Of a stretch of 64,000 bases of DNA, positions 45,076-54,257 are shown in pieces. A model generated the notes under the pieces. It made no database searches. It saw only the letters and a list, made by a program, of their open reading frames with translations, and had not been told where the DNA came from. Numbering within the stretch: position 1 is the stretch's first letter; every line of letters starts with the position of its first letter. Source of the DNA: Stenotrophomonas aracearum (GTDB taxonomy: Bacteria; Pseudomonadota; Gammaproteobacteria; Xanthomonadales; Xanthomonadaceae); the NCBI RefSeq assembly GCF_031834615.1, contig NZ_CP115543.1:310001-374000 (forward strand), written 5' to 3'. A program made the translations under genes and the position numbers.

Positions 45076-46959
45076 GTGGCGGACAAGTACTGCGATCTGG
45101 TCATGAAGGGCGGTATCACCAGCGGCATCGTGTATCCCAACGCGGTGCTGTCTCTGGCACGCGAATACCGGTTCAAGAGCATCGGGGGCACCTCCGCCGG
45201 CGCGATTGCCGCAGCGGTGGCAGCGGCGGCTGCACTGGGCGACCGGCGCTGCCGGGCCGGTGAGGCACTCGGCCCGCAGGCGGGTTTCCCCGGACTGGCC
45301 GATGTCTCCACCCAGCTGTCGCGGCGCGGCTTCATCTACAGCCTGTTCCAGCCTGCCTATGGCGCTCGCACCGCCTACCGGCTGCTGGTGATGCTGACCG
45401 GCAAGGCCGGGCTGCCGCGCAAGATCCTGTGCCTGCTGGCAGCGGTGTTCGCCATTGCGCCGCTGGAACTGCTGGCGGCGCTGGTGGGGCTGCTGGGGAT
45501 CGGCTGGCTGGCGGCCGGGGTGGAGGGCATGTGGGCCACGCTGCTGCCTTCGCTGCTGTGCGCGTATGGGGCAGGCGTGCTGGCTTCGGCGCTGCGCATT
45601 GCACGGGTGGCGCGGCGCAACCTGCTCGGGCTGTGTTCGGGGACCACCCAGTCCGGGTCCGGCACTCCGGCGTTGACCGACTGGCTGCACACGCACCTGC
45701 AGGCGCTGTCCGGCAAGCCGCTGGACGAGCCACTGACCTTTGCCGACCTGCATGCCGCGCCGCGTTACCCGGGCGAGCCGGGCGGGGCGCACGCGATCAG
45801 CCTGCAGATGATCACCACCTGCGTCTCCCATACCGAACCGCGCACGCTGCCGTTCAGTGGCTCGCAGTTCTGGTTCTGCCGTGAGCAGTTCGAGCAGCTG
45901 TTCCCGGCCAGCGTGGTGGCGTGGCTGCTGGCCCGCGCCGGTGCGCCGCAGCGGGTGGAGGGCGTGGACTATTACCGCATGCCGGAAGGCGAGCAGCTGC
46001 CGGTGCTGGTGGCCACGCGCATGAGCCTGAGTTTCCCGCTGCTGATCAGCGCGGTGCCGCTGCACGAACCGGCCCGGCGGGAGCGCCGTTGCGAAGCGGC
46101 GGCCGATCCTGTGCCGTCGCAGGACACCCGTACCGTGGCCGACAGCACCGAAGGCCTGACCAGTGGCGGGCACGATTGCGGTCCCGTGATTGCCGCGTTC
46201 CGCGTGTGCTGGTTCTCCGATGGTGGCATCAGCAGCAACTTCCCCATCCACCTGTTCGACGCGGCGCTGCCGCGCTGGCCCACGTTCGGCATCAACCTGG
46301 TGTATCCGCACGCGGCCGAGCCGCTGCGCGCAGCACCGGGTTCACCGGATGCGATCAATGCGGCGGTGTTCCTGCCTACTGAAAACCGCCATGGCTGGCA
46401 GCGCAGCTACCAGTCCATCGCACGGCCACTGGCAGCCGCGGAGATGTCCGGCTTCCTGTTCTCCATCGTCTCCACCATGCAGAACTGGCGCGACGTACTG
46501 CAGGCGAGGGCGCCGGGCTACCGCGACCGCATCGTGCACGTGTCGCTGCAGGGCGACGAGGGTGGCATGAACCTGGACATGCCGCAGGAGGTGCTGAGCC
46601 GGATTGCGGCGAAGGGGAGCGTGGCGGGCGAACGGTTCTGCGATTTTTCATTTGCGAACCATTACTGGATCCGCTGGCGCAATCTTGCTTCCGCTTACCA
46701 GCGCTACACGCTGGAGGTGGCGCGTACCGATGATCCCACCCAGCGCGTGGCGGCGTGGCAGGATGCGTATGAGTCGGTGGCGAGCGGTGTACCCAACCCG
46801 CCTTCCTACCGGTTCGGTTCGGAAGAGAAACGCCGCGCTTCGCAGCAGTTGTGGCGGTTGATGGTGGACCAGGGGCAGGCGTGGGAAGACCTGGGGCCGA
46901 ACCTGACGGATGGGGCGCCAAGGCCGTTGCCGCAGATGAAGGTGACGCCGAGCTATTAG
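45076..46959 (+). CDS. Patatin-like phospholipase with internal membrane segments
   Basis: 627 residues from GTG 45076 (AGAGGA nine bases upstream). Patatin catalytic elements are present but far apart: oxyanion loop DLVMKGGITSGIVYP, nucleophile GGTSAGAIAA (Ser near residue 41), and catalytic Asp in FSDGGISSNFPIHLFD near residue 384. Between them, about residues 115-180 hold two or three hydrophobic helices (ILCLLAAVFAIAPLELLAAL, VGLLGIGWLAAG, LLPSLLCAYGAGVLASAL), so the enzyme is probably membrane-bound. It likely hydrolyses phospholipids. It lies 74 bases behind the lipocalin gene and may still belong to that transcript, although three repeats follow it. Confidence 0.85.
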   Translation: MADKYCDLVMKGGITSGIVYPNAVLSLAREYRFKSIGGTSAGAIAAAVAAAAALGDRRCRAGEALGPQAGFPGLADVSTQLSRRGFIYSLFQPAYGARTAYRLLVMLTGKAGLPRKILCLLAAVFAIAPLELLAALVGLLGIGWLAAGVEGMWATLLPSLLCAYGAGVLASALRIARVARRNLLGLCSGTTQSGSGTPALTDWLHTHLQALSGKPLDEPLTFADLHAAPRYPGEPGGAHAISLQMITTCVSHTEPRTLPFSGSQFWFCREQFEQLFPASVVAWLLARAGAPQRVEGVDYYRMPEGEQLPVLVATRMSLSFPLLISAVPLHEPARRERRCEAAADPVPSQDTRTVADSTEGLTSGGHDCGPVIAAFRVCWFSDGGISSNFPIHLFDAALPRWPTFGINLVYPHAAEPLRAAPGSPDAINAAVFLPTENRHGWQRSYQSIARPLAAAEMSGFLFSIVSTMQNWRDVLQARAPGYRDRIVHVSLQGDEGGMNLDMPQEVLSRIAAKGSVAGERFCDFSFANHYWIRWRNLASAYQRYTLEVARTDDPTQRVAAWQDAYESVASGVPNPPSYRFGSEEKRRASQQLWRLMVDQGQAWEDLGPNLTDGAPRPLPQMKVTPSY

Positions 46960-46972
46960 TACGTAGTGCCGG

Positions 46973-46997
46973 CCGCTGGCCGGCTCTTCATGACCTT
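46973..46997 (+). repeat. GTAG palindromic repeat, forward copy of a three-copy cluster
   Basis: GTAGTGCCGGCCG-CTGG-CCGGCTCT just behind the patatin stop; two reverse copies follow at 47013 and 47060. Confidence 0.85.
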
Positions 46998-47012
46998 CGG
47001 ACGCGTTCGCCT

Positions 47013-47037
47013 GGAGCCGGCCGGCGGCCGGCACTAC
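47013..47037 (-). repeat. GTAG palindromic repeat, reverse copy
   Basis: Minus strand GTAGTGCCGGCCGCCGGCCGG with flanking CTCCAG, almost identical to the next copy. Confidence 0.85.
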
Positions 47038-47059
47038 CGGGCTTCGGGCGGATTTGCCT

Positions 47060-47084
47060 GGAGCCGGCCGGCGGCCGGCACTAC
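47060..47084 (-). repeat. GTAG palindromic repeat, reverse copy
   Basis: Minus strand GTAGTGCCGGCCGCCGGCCGG; it forms with 47013-47037 a direct repeat of about 47-base period that includes part of the flanking sequence, ending 15 bases before the regulator stop. Confidence 0.85.
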
Positions 47085-47098
47085 AGTTGCCGGGCGGG

Positions 47099-48496
47099 CT
47101 ACGCCCGTCCCGGCAACTGCGCAAATGCACGCTGCATGCAATCCTCGCGCGGGCATACCCGGCAACCGGGGCCGATCGACACCGAGTTGCCCGGGCTCTG
47201 GATATCCAGACCCCGCGAGTAGATCAACCGCTCGGCATGCTGCAGGTCGCACCCCAACGCCACCGCAAACGTCTTGCGCGGCTGCCCATGCCCCACCGGA
47301 CCGCTGCTCACCTGCCGCGCCAGCCAGAAATGCCGGCGCCCATCGGGCATGCGCGCGGTCTGGGTCAGCACACGCCCGGGCTGGTTGAACGCCTCGTACA
47401 CGATCCACAGCGGGCACGAACCCCCCACCTGCGAGAAGTGGAAGTCGGTCGCCGAATGCCGCTTGGACACGTTGCCGGCACGGTCAACGCGGATGAAGAA
47501 GAACGGCAGCCCCGGCGCGCTGCGCCGCGCCAGCGTGCTCAGCCGGTGGCATACCGCCTCGAACCCCACGCCAAAGCGATGCGCCAGCGCGTCGATGTCG
47601 TACGCGCTGTGTTCGGCTGCACGCAGGAACTGCGCATACGGCATCACCAGCGCACCGGCGAAGTAGTTGGACATGCCGATCCGCGCCTGCGCGATCTGCT
47701 CCGGTTCGCGGAAACCCGCCCGCGCGATCACCGCATCGATCTGCGCCGCGTATCCCAGCAGGGCCAGTTCGGCCGCCATCTGGAACGCCTGCTGCCCCGC
47801 CTCCAGGTAGTCCGGCAGCCACAGCGTGCGGCTGCCGCCGTCGTACACCCGCTTCTCGCGCCCGGCCTGCAACGGCGCCACCTCCACCAGCACCCCGTGG
47901 CGGTCGGCCAGCAGCTGGCGCAGGCGCGGCGCCACATGCCCGGCCACCAGCCCCCATTCGGCGAACAGCTGCTCGGCCAGGTCGTCCAGCTCGGGGATGT
48001 GGTTGTGCATGCGGTTGAAGAAGTCGCGCACCTGGTCGCCGGCCGGCAGCGCCTGCCCGGCGTGCGGATCGCCAAGCTGGAACTCCAGCGCGGCGGCATG
48101 CTCACGCAGCAGCAGGTGGCGGCGGTGCAGGTCGAGCAGGGCGTGGCTGATCTGCGGCAGGTTGCCGGCCATGGCGCGCAGGTCGGTGCTGCTGACATCG
48201 TCCAGGCCCAGGTCGCGCAGGGTCTGGTCCAGCGCTTCCTGCAGCGCGCCGGGCTCATCCACGTCGAACAGGTCGGTAACGTCGCCCAACACCTCGCGCA
48301 GCTTGTGCTGCACCGCTGGAGTGAGCGGGCGCTTGTTGCGCTCGATCTGGTTCAGGTAGCTGGCCGAAAGCCCCAGCGCCCGGGCGAGCTCGGCCTGGCT
48401 GTAGCCGCGCTGCTCGCGCAGGCGCAGCAGGCGCAGGCCGATCTGGCGTTGGGGGAGCTGGCTATTCACAGAATTAACAGAAATCGTAGCGGGCAT
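47099..48496 (-). CDS. XRE-type short-chain acyl-CoA regulator (ScfR/RamB-like)
   Basis: 465 residues. Residues ~15-75 form an XRE helix-turn-helix (LRLLRLREQRGYSQAELARA, LGLSASYLNQIERNKRPLTP). The middle contains the DUF955-like metallopeptidase-type fold (LPDYLEAGQQAFQMAAELAL) and the C-terminal DUF2083 domain ends with a Cys cluster, GPGCRVCPREDCMQRAFAQL. The family (RamB, MccR, ScfR) controls short-chain acyl-CoA metabolism. It is divergent from mmsA, so it most likely governs valine/propionyl-CoA catabolism by sensing an acyl-CoA. The Cys cluster could hold a metal or Fe-S centre. Confidence 0.9.
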   Translation of the reverse strand: MPATISVNSVNSQLPQRQIGLRLLRLREQRGYSQAELARALGLSASYLNQIERNKRPLTPAVQHKLREVLGDVTDLFDVDEPGALQEALDQTLRDLGLDDVSSTDLRAMAGNLPQISHALLDLHRRHLLLREHAAALEFQLGDPHAGQALPAGDQVRDFFNRMHNHIPELDDLAEQLFAEWGLVAGHVAPRLRQLLADRHGVLVEVAPLQAGREKRVYDGGSRTLWLPDYLEAGQQAFQMAAELALLGYAAQIDAVIARAGFREPEQIAQARIGMSNYFAGALVMPYAQFLRAAEHSAYDIDALAHRFGVGFEAVCHRLSTLARRSAPGLPFFFIRVDRAGNVSKRHSATDFHFSQVGGSCPLWIVYEAFNQPGRVLTQTARMPDGRRHFWLARQVSSGPVGHGQPRKTFAVALGCDLQHAERLIYSRGLDIQSPGNSVSIGPGCRVCPREDCMQRAFAQLPGRA

Positions 48497-48505
48497 TGGC
48501 CAGAT

Positions 48506-48539
48506 TAAGCGTAGACAGTCCGGAAAGCGAGTAAGCGTA
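48506..48539. promoter_or_regulatory. Direct repeats between the regulator and mmsA
   Basis: The 86-base divergent region holds TAAGCGTA at 48506-48513 and again at 48532-48539, with an AAAGCGA relative at 48524-48530 between them. The spacing of 26 bases would place the two copies on nearly the same helix face. A regulator-binding role is inferred from position only. Confidence 0.35.
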
Positions 48540-48582
48540 TGTGAATAATGCCAATCACCTTTCGCACCCCGCCGGTATTGCC

Positions 48583-50088
48583 ATGACTGTTGCAGCGCCC
48601 CGTATCCGCATGTTGATCGATGGCCAGTTCATCGAATCGGCCAGCTCGCACTGGCAGAACGTGGTCAATCCGGCCACCCAGGACGTCCTGGCCCAGGTCC
48701 CGTTCGCCACCATGAGCGAAGTGGACGCCGCCGTGGCCTCGGCCAAGGAAGCCTTCAAGACCTGGCGCAAGACCCCGATCGGCACCCGCGCGCGCATCTT
48801 CCTGAAGTACCAGCAGCTGATCCGCGAGCACATGGGCGAACTGGCCCACATCCTCAGCGCCGAACAGGGCAAGACCGTGCCCGACGCCGAAGGCGACGTG
48901 TTCCGCGGCCTGGAAGTGGTCGAGCATGCCGCCGCCATCGGCAACCTGCAGCTCGGCGAGCTGGCCAACAACGTGGCCAACGGCGTGGACACCTACACCC
49001 TGCTGCAGCCGCTCGGCGTATGCGCCGGCATCACCCCGTTCAACTTCCCGGCGATGATTCCGCTGTGGATGTTCCCGATGGCCATCGCCACCGGCAACAC
49101 CTTCCTGCTCAAGCCGTCCGAGCAGGACCCGATGGTCACCATGCGCCTGGTCGAACTGGCGCTGGAAGCGGGCATTCCCAAGGGCGTGCTCAACGTCGTG
49201 CACGGCGGCGAAGAGGTGGTCAACGCGATCTGCGACCACCCGGACATCAAGGCCGTTTCGTTCGTGGGCTCCACCCGCGTCGGCACCCACGTGTACAACC
49301 GCGCCTCGCTGGCCGGCAAGCGCGTGCAGTGCATGATGGGCGCCAAGAACCACGCCGTGGTGCTGCCCGACGCCAACAAGGAACAGAGCCTCAACGCCAT
49401 GGTCGGTGCCGCGTTCGGCGCGGCCGGCCAGCGCTGCATGGCCGCCTCCACCCTGGTGCTGGTCGGTGAAGCCCGCGAGTGGGTGCCGGACCTGGTGGCC
49501 AAGGCCAAGACGCTGAAGGTCAGCGCCGGCAGCGTCGCCGGTACGGATGTGGGCCCGGTGATCTCCTGCGCCGCACGCGAACGCGTTGAAGCGCTGATCG
49601 CCTCGGGCGTGGAGCAGGGCGCCAAGCTGGTGCTCGACGGCCGCAACCCGCAGGTGGACGGTTTCGAGAAGGGCAACTTCGTCGGCCCGACCATCTTCGA
49701 CGGCGTGAAGCCGGGCATGCGCGTGTACGACGAAGAAATCTTCGGGCCGGTGCTGGTCATCCTCGAAGCCGAAACGCTGGACGACGCCATCGAGCTCATC
49801 AACAGCAACCCGAACGGCAACGGCACCGCGCTGTTCACCCAGTCCGGCGCTGCGGCACGTCGTTTCCAGGAAGAGATCGACGTCGGCCAGGTCGGCATCA
49901 ACGTGCCGATCCCGGTGCCGGTGCCGCTGTTCTCGTTCACCGGTTCGCGCGCGTCCAAGCTCGGCGACCTGGGTCCCTATGGCAAGCAGGTGGTGATGTT
50001 CTACACCCAGACCAAGACCATCACCGCGCGCTGGTTCGACGACGAGACCCTGGGTCACGGCGTCAACACCACGATCAGCCTGAAGTAA
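48583..50088 (+). CDS. mmsA: CoA-acylating methylmalonate-semialdehyde dehydrogenase
   Basis: 501 residues from ATG 48583; an in-frame upstream start at 48541 overlaps the operator-like repeats and is less likely. Aldehyde-dehydrogenase fold with MMSDH signatures: [52 protein letters not shown] and catalytic Cys in [20 protein letters not shown]. It converts methylmalonate semialdehyde to propionyl-CoA at the end of valine breakdown. First gene of a five-gene operon. Confidence 0.95.
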   Translation: MTVAAPRIRMLIDGQFIESASSHWQNVVNPATQDVLAQVPFATMSEVDAAVASAKEAFKTWRKTPIGTRARIFLKYQQLIREHMGELAHILSAEQGKTVPDAEGDVFRGLEVVEHAAAIGNLQLGELANNVANGVDTYTLLQPLGVCAGITPFNFPAMIPLWMFPMAIATGNTFLLKPSEQDPMVTMRLVELALEAGIPKGVLNVVHGGEEVVNAICDHPDIKAVSFVGSTRVGTHVYNRASLAGKRVQCMMGAKNHAVVLPDANKEQSLNAMVGAAFGAAGQRCMAASTLVLVGEAREWVPDLVAKAKTLKVSAGSVAGTDVGPVISCAARERVEALIASGVEQGAKLVLDGRNPQVDGFEKGNFVGPTIFDGVKPGMRVYDEEIFGPVLVILEAETLDDAIELINSNPNGNGTALFTQSGAAARRFQEEIDVGQVGINVPIPVPVPLFSFTGSRASKLGDLGPYGKQVVMFYTQTKTITARWFDDETLGHGVNTTISLK

Positions 50089-50116
50089 TTGCCTGCAGAG
50101 GCACGGAGTATTTTTT

Positions 50117-51283
50117 ATGAGCAACTCGATGACGACGGAACTCGAAGAAGCGCAGCAGGCCTATAGAGAAGCCGCGCGTGACTTCGCCCAGGCCGAACTG
50201 GCGCCGCACGCCGCGCGATGGGATGCGGAGGGCATCTTTCCGCGCGAGGCGATCGCCAAGGCCGGGGAACTCGGGTTCTGTGGCCTGTACATGGACCCCG
50301 ATATCGGTGGCAGCGGCCTGAGCCGTCTGGACGCCGCCGTCGTCATCGAGGAGCTCGCCAATGTGGACCCGTCCACCGGCGCCTTTGTGAGCATTCACAA
50401 CATGGCCTCGTGGATGGTCTCCAAGTGGGGCACCGACGCACTACGTGCCGAATGGGGCCAGGCGCTGTCTTCGGGCAGCAAGCTGGCGTCGTACTGCCTG
50501 ACCGAACCGGGTGCCGGTTCGGACGCGGCCTCGCTCAAGACCACCGCCGTGCGCGATGGCGACCACTTCGTGCTCAACGGTTCCAAGGCCTTCATCTCCG
50601 GCGCCGGTGCCACCGAGCTGCTGGTGGTGATGGCGCGTACCGGCGGCCCGGGTGCCAAGGGCGTCAGCGCCATCGCGGTGCCGGCCGACCTGCCGGGCAT
50701 CAGCTACGGCCGCAAGGAAGAGAAGATGGGCTGGAACAGCCAGCCCACCCGCGGCATCACCTTCGAAAACGTGCGTGTGCCGGTGGGCAACCTGCTCGGC
50801 GAAGAGGGCAGCGGTTTCAAGCTGGCCATGAAGGGCCTGGACGGTGGTCGCATCAACATCGCCGCCTGCTCGCTGGGCGCAGCGCAGGGCGCGCTGGACG
50901 CCGCACGCCGCTACATGGGCGAGCGTCGCCAGTTCGGCAAGCCGTTGGCCGACTTCCAGGCGCTGCAGTTCAAGCTGGCCGACATGGCCACCCAGCTGGT
51001 CGCCGCGCGGCAGATGGTGCACACCGCTGCACGCAAGCTCGACGCCGGTGCCAGCGATGCCACCGTGTGGTGCGCGATGGCCAAGCGCTTCGCCACCGAC
51101 GCCGGTTTCCAGATCTGCAACGACGCACTGCAGATCCACGGTGGCTACGGCTATATTCGCGAGTACCCGATCGAACGCCTGCTGCGTGACAGCCGCGTGC
51201 ACCAGATCCTGGAAGGCACCAACGAGATCATGCGCGTGATCGTGGCCCGTCACCTGCTCAACACCGAAGAGGAACTGCGATGA
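50117..51283 (+). CDS. Acyl-CoA dehydrogenase, probable isobutyryl-CoA dehydrogenase
   Basis: 388 residues with GGAG eight bases before ATG 50117. Acyl-CoA dehydrogenase motifs: LYMDPDIGGSGLSRLDAAVV, YCLTEPGAGSDAASLKTTA, NGSKAFISGAGATELLVVMA and QIHGGYGYIREYPIERLLRD with the C-terminal EGTNEIMRVIVAR. The catalytic Glu of this group is in the same late region. Operon context between mmsA and a hydratase/hydrolase/mmsB set argues that it oxidises isobutyryl-CoA to methacrylyl-CoA. Overlaps the hydratase gene by four bases. Confidence 0.9.
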   Translation: MSNSMTTELEEAQQAYREAARDFAQAELAPHAARWDAEGIFPREAIAKAGELGFCGLYMDPDIGGSGLSRLDAAVVIEELANVDPSTGAFVSIHNMASWMVSKWGTDALRAEWGQALSSGSKLASYCLTEPGAGSDAASLKTTAVRDGDHFVLNGSKAFISGAGATELLVVMARTGGPGAKGVSAIAVPADLPGISYGRKEEKMGWNSQPTRGITFENVRVPVGNLLGEEGSGFKLAMKGLDGGRINIAACSLGAAQGALDAARRYMGERRQFGKPLADFQALQFKLADMATQLVAARQMVHTAARKLDAGASDATVWCAMAKRFATDAGFQICNDALQIHGGYGYIREYPIERLLRDSRVHQILEGTNEIMRVIVARHLLNTEEELR

Positions 51284-52080
51284 TGGATTGGCGCACGCAC
51301 GAACACGTTGGCCTGAAGGTGGAAGCCGATGGCCACACCGCCGTGGTCACGCTGGACAACCCGCCGGCCCATACCTGGACCGTGCACAGCCTGTCGGCGC
51401 TGCGCGACCTGGTCGGTGCGCTCAATGCCGACAACGGCATCTACGCGCTGGTGATCACCGGTGGCGGCGAGAAGTTCTTCTCGGCCGGTGCCGACCTCAA
51501 GCAGTTCGCCTCCGGCGACAAGGCGCTGGCCCGCGAGGCCGCGCGCCGCTTCGGCGAAGCCTTCGAAGCGCTTTCCGGCTTCCGTGGCGTCTCCATCGCT
51601 GCCATCAACGGCTATGCGATGGGCGGCGGGCTGGAATGCGCGTTGGCCTGCGACCTGCGCATCATCGAAGACCACGCCCAGGTCGCACTGCCGGAGGCCA
51701 CCGTGGGCCTGCTGCCGTGCGCCGGCGGCACCCAGAACCTGCCGCGCCTGGTGGGCGAGGGGTGGGCCAAGCGCCTGATCCTGCTCGGCGAACGCATCGA
51801 TGCCGAAACCGCCGTGCGGATTGGCCTGGCCGAAGAAAAGGTCGGCAAGGGCGAGTCCAAGGCCCTGGCCCTTGAATGGGCGAAGAAGGCCGGCAAGCAG
51901 AGCCCGTCGAGCGTGGCCGCGTGCAAGACCCTGGTGCAGTCCACCCGCAGTGGCATGAGCCATGCCTCGGCGCTGGTCGCCGAGCGCGAAGCCTTTGTCG
52001 ACCTGTTCGACCGTGCCGACCAGGCCGAAGGCGTGAACGCCTTCCTGGAAAAGCGCGCGCCGCAGTGGAAGAACGCATGA
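51280..52080 (+). CDS. Enoyl-CoA hydratase (methacrylyl-CoA hydration)
   Basis: 266 residues, crotonase family. The oxyanion-hole segments are FFSAGADLKQFASG and INGYAMGGGLECALACDLRI; the two catalytic Glu positions are met by GGLECALAC and ALPEATVGLLPCAGGTQNLP. In this operon it should hydrate methacrylyl-CoA to 3-hydroxyisobutyryl-CoA. ATGA overlaps link it to both neighbours. Confidence 0.9.
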   Translation: MMDWRTHEHVGLKVEADGHTAVVTLDNPPAHTWTVHSLSALRDLVGALNADNGIYALVITGGGEKFFSAGADLKQFASGDKALAREAARRFGEAFEALSGFRGVSIAAINGYAMGGGLECALACDLRIIEDHAQVALPEATVGLLPCAGGTQNLPRLVGEGWAKRLILLGERIDAETAVRIGLAEEKVGKGESKALALEWAKKAGKQSPSSVAACKTLVQSTRSGMSHASALVAEREAFVDLFDRADQAEGVNAFLEKRAPQWKNA

Positions 52081-53252
52081 GCACCGCCGAGACCGCTGCG
52101 GAAGCACCGGTGCTGTTCGAAGAGCAGCACGCCGCCAACGGCAAGCGCATCGGCATCGCGACGCTCAACGCACCGCGCACCCTCAACGGCTTTTCGCTGC
52201 CGATGGCGCACCTGCTGCACGAGCGCCTGACCGCGTGGGCGGCCGATGACAACATCGCCCTGGTGGTCCTGCAGGGCGCCGGAGAGAAGGCGTTCTGTGC
52301 CGGCGGCGACCTGCACAGCCTGTACCAGAGCATGCGCGCCTACCGCGACGCTGGCCACAGCGACGTGCGCGACAACGCCTACGCCGCGGAGTTCTTCGAC
52401 GTGGAGTACCGCGTCGACTACGCCATCCATACCTATGCCAAGCCGATCCTGTGCTGGGGCCATGGCATCGTGATGGGCGGCGGCATCGGACTGATGTCCG
52501 GCGCCAGCCACCGCGTGGTGAGCGAGCGCTCGAAACTGGCGTTCCCGGAAATCACCGTCGGCCTGTTCCCGGACGTCGGTGGCAGCTGGCTGCTGCCGCG
52601 CGTACCGGGCAAGGGCGGTCTGTTCCTGGCCCTGACCGGCGCACCGCTCAACGCGGGCGATGCCATCTACGCCGGCCTGGCCGACATCCATATCGCCGAA
52701 GCCCAGCGTGCCGACGTGTTCAGCGCGCTGGCGCAGGTGCATTGGAGCGACGACGCCAAGCGCAACCACGAGCAGCTCACCAACCTGCTGCAGCAGCACG
52801 CCAGCGACGCCGCTACCGGCCCGCTGTTGCGAAACGCCGCCACCATCGACGCGCTGTGCGAAGGCGACGACGTGGTCACCGTGGTCAACGCCATCGCCGC
52901 ACTGCAGACCGAGGACCCCTGGCTGCAGGCCGCGCAGGCCACGCTCGCCGCCGGTGCCCCCGGTTCCGCACGCCTGGCCTGGGAACTGCAGAAGCGGGCG
53001 GAAGGTGCCTCGCTGGCCGACGTCTATCGCTTCGAATACATCGCCGCACTGCACAGCGCCGCCCACGGCGATTTCGCCGAAGGCATCCGCGCGCTGTTGA
53101 TCGACAAGGACCGCACCCCGCGCTGGCAGCCGGCCACCCTGGCCGACGCTACCCCGCAGTGGGCACAGACCTTCTTCGTTTCGCCTTGGAACGAGGCCAC
53201 GCATCCGCTGGCCGACCTGGGTGCCACCGTTCCTGAAAGGAGCCTTGCATGA
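52077..53252 (+). CDS. 3-hydroxyisobutyryl-CoA hydrolase
   Basis: 391 residues from ATG 52077. A longer crotonase with HIBCH features: FCAGGDLHSLYQSMRAYRDA, ILCWGHGIVMGGGIGLMSGA, FPEITVGLFPDVGGSWLLPR and a C-terminal extension (YRFEYIAALHSAAHGDFAEG, IRALLIDKDRTPRWQPATL) typical of the hydrolases. It releases free 3-hydroxyisobutyrate from its CoA ester, keeping reactive methacrylyl-CoA low. Overlaps mmsB by four bases. Confidence 0.92.
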   Translation: MSTAETAAEAPVLFEEQHAANGKRIGIATLNAPRTLNGFSLPMAHLLHERLTAWAADDNIALVVLQGAGEKAFCAGGDLHSLYQSMRAYRDAGHSDVRDNAYAAEFFDVEYRVDYAIHTYAKPILCWGHGIVMGGGIGLMSGASHRVVSERSKLAFPEITVGLFPDVGGSWLLPRVPGKGGLFLALTGAPLNAGDAIYAGLADIHIAEAQRADVFSALAQVHWSDDAKRNHEQLTNLLQQHASDAATGPLLRNAATIDALCEGDDVVTVVNAIAALQTEDPWLQAAQATLAAGAPGSARLAWELQKRAEGASLADVYRFEYIAALHSAAHGDFAEGIRALLIDKDRTPRWQPATLADATPQWAQTFFVSPWNEATHPLADLGATVPERSLA

Positions 53253-54139
53253 GCCGTATTGCATTCATCGGGTTGGGCAACATGGGTGGCCCGATGGCCG
53301 CCAACCTGGCCAAGGCCGGTCACGCCGTGCGCGTGTTCGACCTGGTGCCCGCCGCCGTGCAGGCCGCCGTCGACGCAGGCGCCACCGCCGCCAGCTCCGC
53401 GCTCGACACCCTGACCGACGCCGAAGTGGTGATTTCGATGCTGCCGGCCAGCCGCCACGTCGAAGGCGTGTACCTGGGCGACGACGGCCTGCTGGCCGAC
53501 ATCCCCGGCGGCGCGCTGGTGATCGACTGCAGCACCATTGCCCCGGCCACCGCACGCAAGGTGTCCGAAGCCGCTGCCGCGCGCGGCCTGCAGATGCTCG
53601 ATGCCCCGGTCTCCGGCGGCACCGCCGGTGCCCAGGCCGGCACCCTGACCTTCATCGTCGGCGGCGAAACGGACGCGCTCGAACGTGCCCGCCCGCTGCT
53701 GCAGGCGATGGGCAAGAACATCTTCCACGTGGGCGCCAGCGGCGCCGGCCAGGTCGCCAAGCTGTGCAACAACATGGCGCTGGGCGTGATCATGGCGGTC
53801 ACTGGCGAATCCATCGCGCTCGGCGTGGCGCATGGTCTGGACCCGAAGGTCCTCTCGCAGATGATGGCGGTCAGCACCGGCCGCAGCTGGGCCACCGAAG
53901 TGTGCAACCCGTGGCCGGGCGTACTGGAAAACGCGCCGGCATCGCGCGGCTACAGCGGCGGCTTCGGCAGCGACCTCATGCTCAAGGACATGGGCCTGGC
54001 GGTGGAAGCGGCGATGAGCGTAGGCGCCTCGATCCCGCTGGGCGAACTCGCCCGCAACCTGTACTCGATGAACCACCAGGCAGGCCGCGGCAAGCTCGAC
54101 TTCTCCAGCGTAGTCCAACTCGTTACAAGCGACACCTGA
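53249..54139 (+). CDS. mmsB: 3-hydroxyisobutyrate dehydrogenase
   Basis: 296 residues. Beta-hydroxyacid dehydrogenase signatures: RIAFIGLGNMGGPMAANLAK for NAD binding, LDAPVSGGTAGAQAGTLTFI for substrate binding, catalytic Lys in GAGQVAKLCNNMALGVIMA, and a late KDMGLAVEAAM. It oxidises 3-hydroxyisobutyrate to methylmalonate semialdehyde, the MmsA substrate. Last gene of the valine operon; a repeat and a strong terminator follow. Confidence 0.95.
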   Translation: MSRIAFIGLGNMGGPMAANLAKAGHAVRVFDLVPAAVQAAVDAGATAASSALDTLTDAEVVISMLPASRHVEGVYLGDDGLLADIPGGALVIDCSTIAPATARKVSEAAAARGLQMLDAPVSGGTAGAQAGTLTFIVGGETDALERARPLLQAMGKNIFHVGASGAGQVAKLCNNMALGVIMAVTGESIALGVAHGLDPKVLSQMMAVSTGRSWATEVCNPWPGVLENAPASRGYSGGFGSDLMLKDMGLAVEAAMSVGASIPLGELARNLYSMNHQAGRGKLDFSSVVQLVTSDT

Positions 54140-54141
54140 CG

Positions 54142-54166
54142 GTAGCGCCGGCCGCTGGCCGGCCCT
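54142..54166 (+). repeat. GTAG palindromic repeat (SMAG/REP-type)
   Basis: GTAGCGCCGGCCG-CTGG-CCGGCCCTC, three bases after the mmsB stop. Confidence 0.85.
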
Positions 54167-54210
54167 CCGGAACCCAGATGCATCCCATAACAGGGATCCA
54201 CCGCGGTGGG

Positions 54211-54256
54211 ATGGGCGGATGCCCGGTCAAATACGACCGGCACCCGCCCATTTTTT
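54211..54256 (+). terminator. Terminator of the mms operon
   Basis: A long stem ATGGGCGG..GCCCGGTC / GACCGG..CCCGCCCAT with loop AAATAC, followed by six T (54251-54256). It also stands directly behind the convergent ohr stop. Confidence 0.88.
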
Positions 54257-54257
54257 A

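Noticed and set aside
46973..47084. The three repeats at 46973-47084 as a CRISPR array
   Set aside because: Copies are in opposite orientations, are palindromic GTAG elements and have no uniform spacers.
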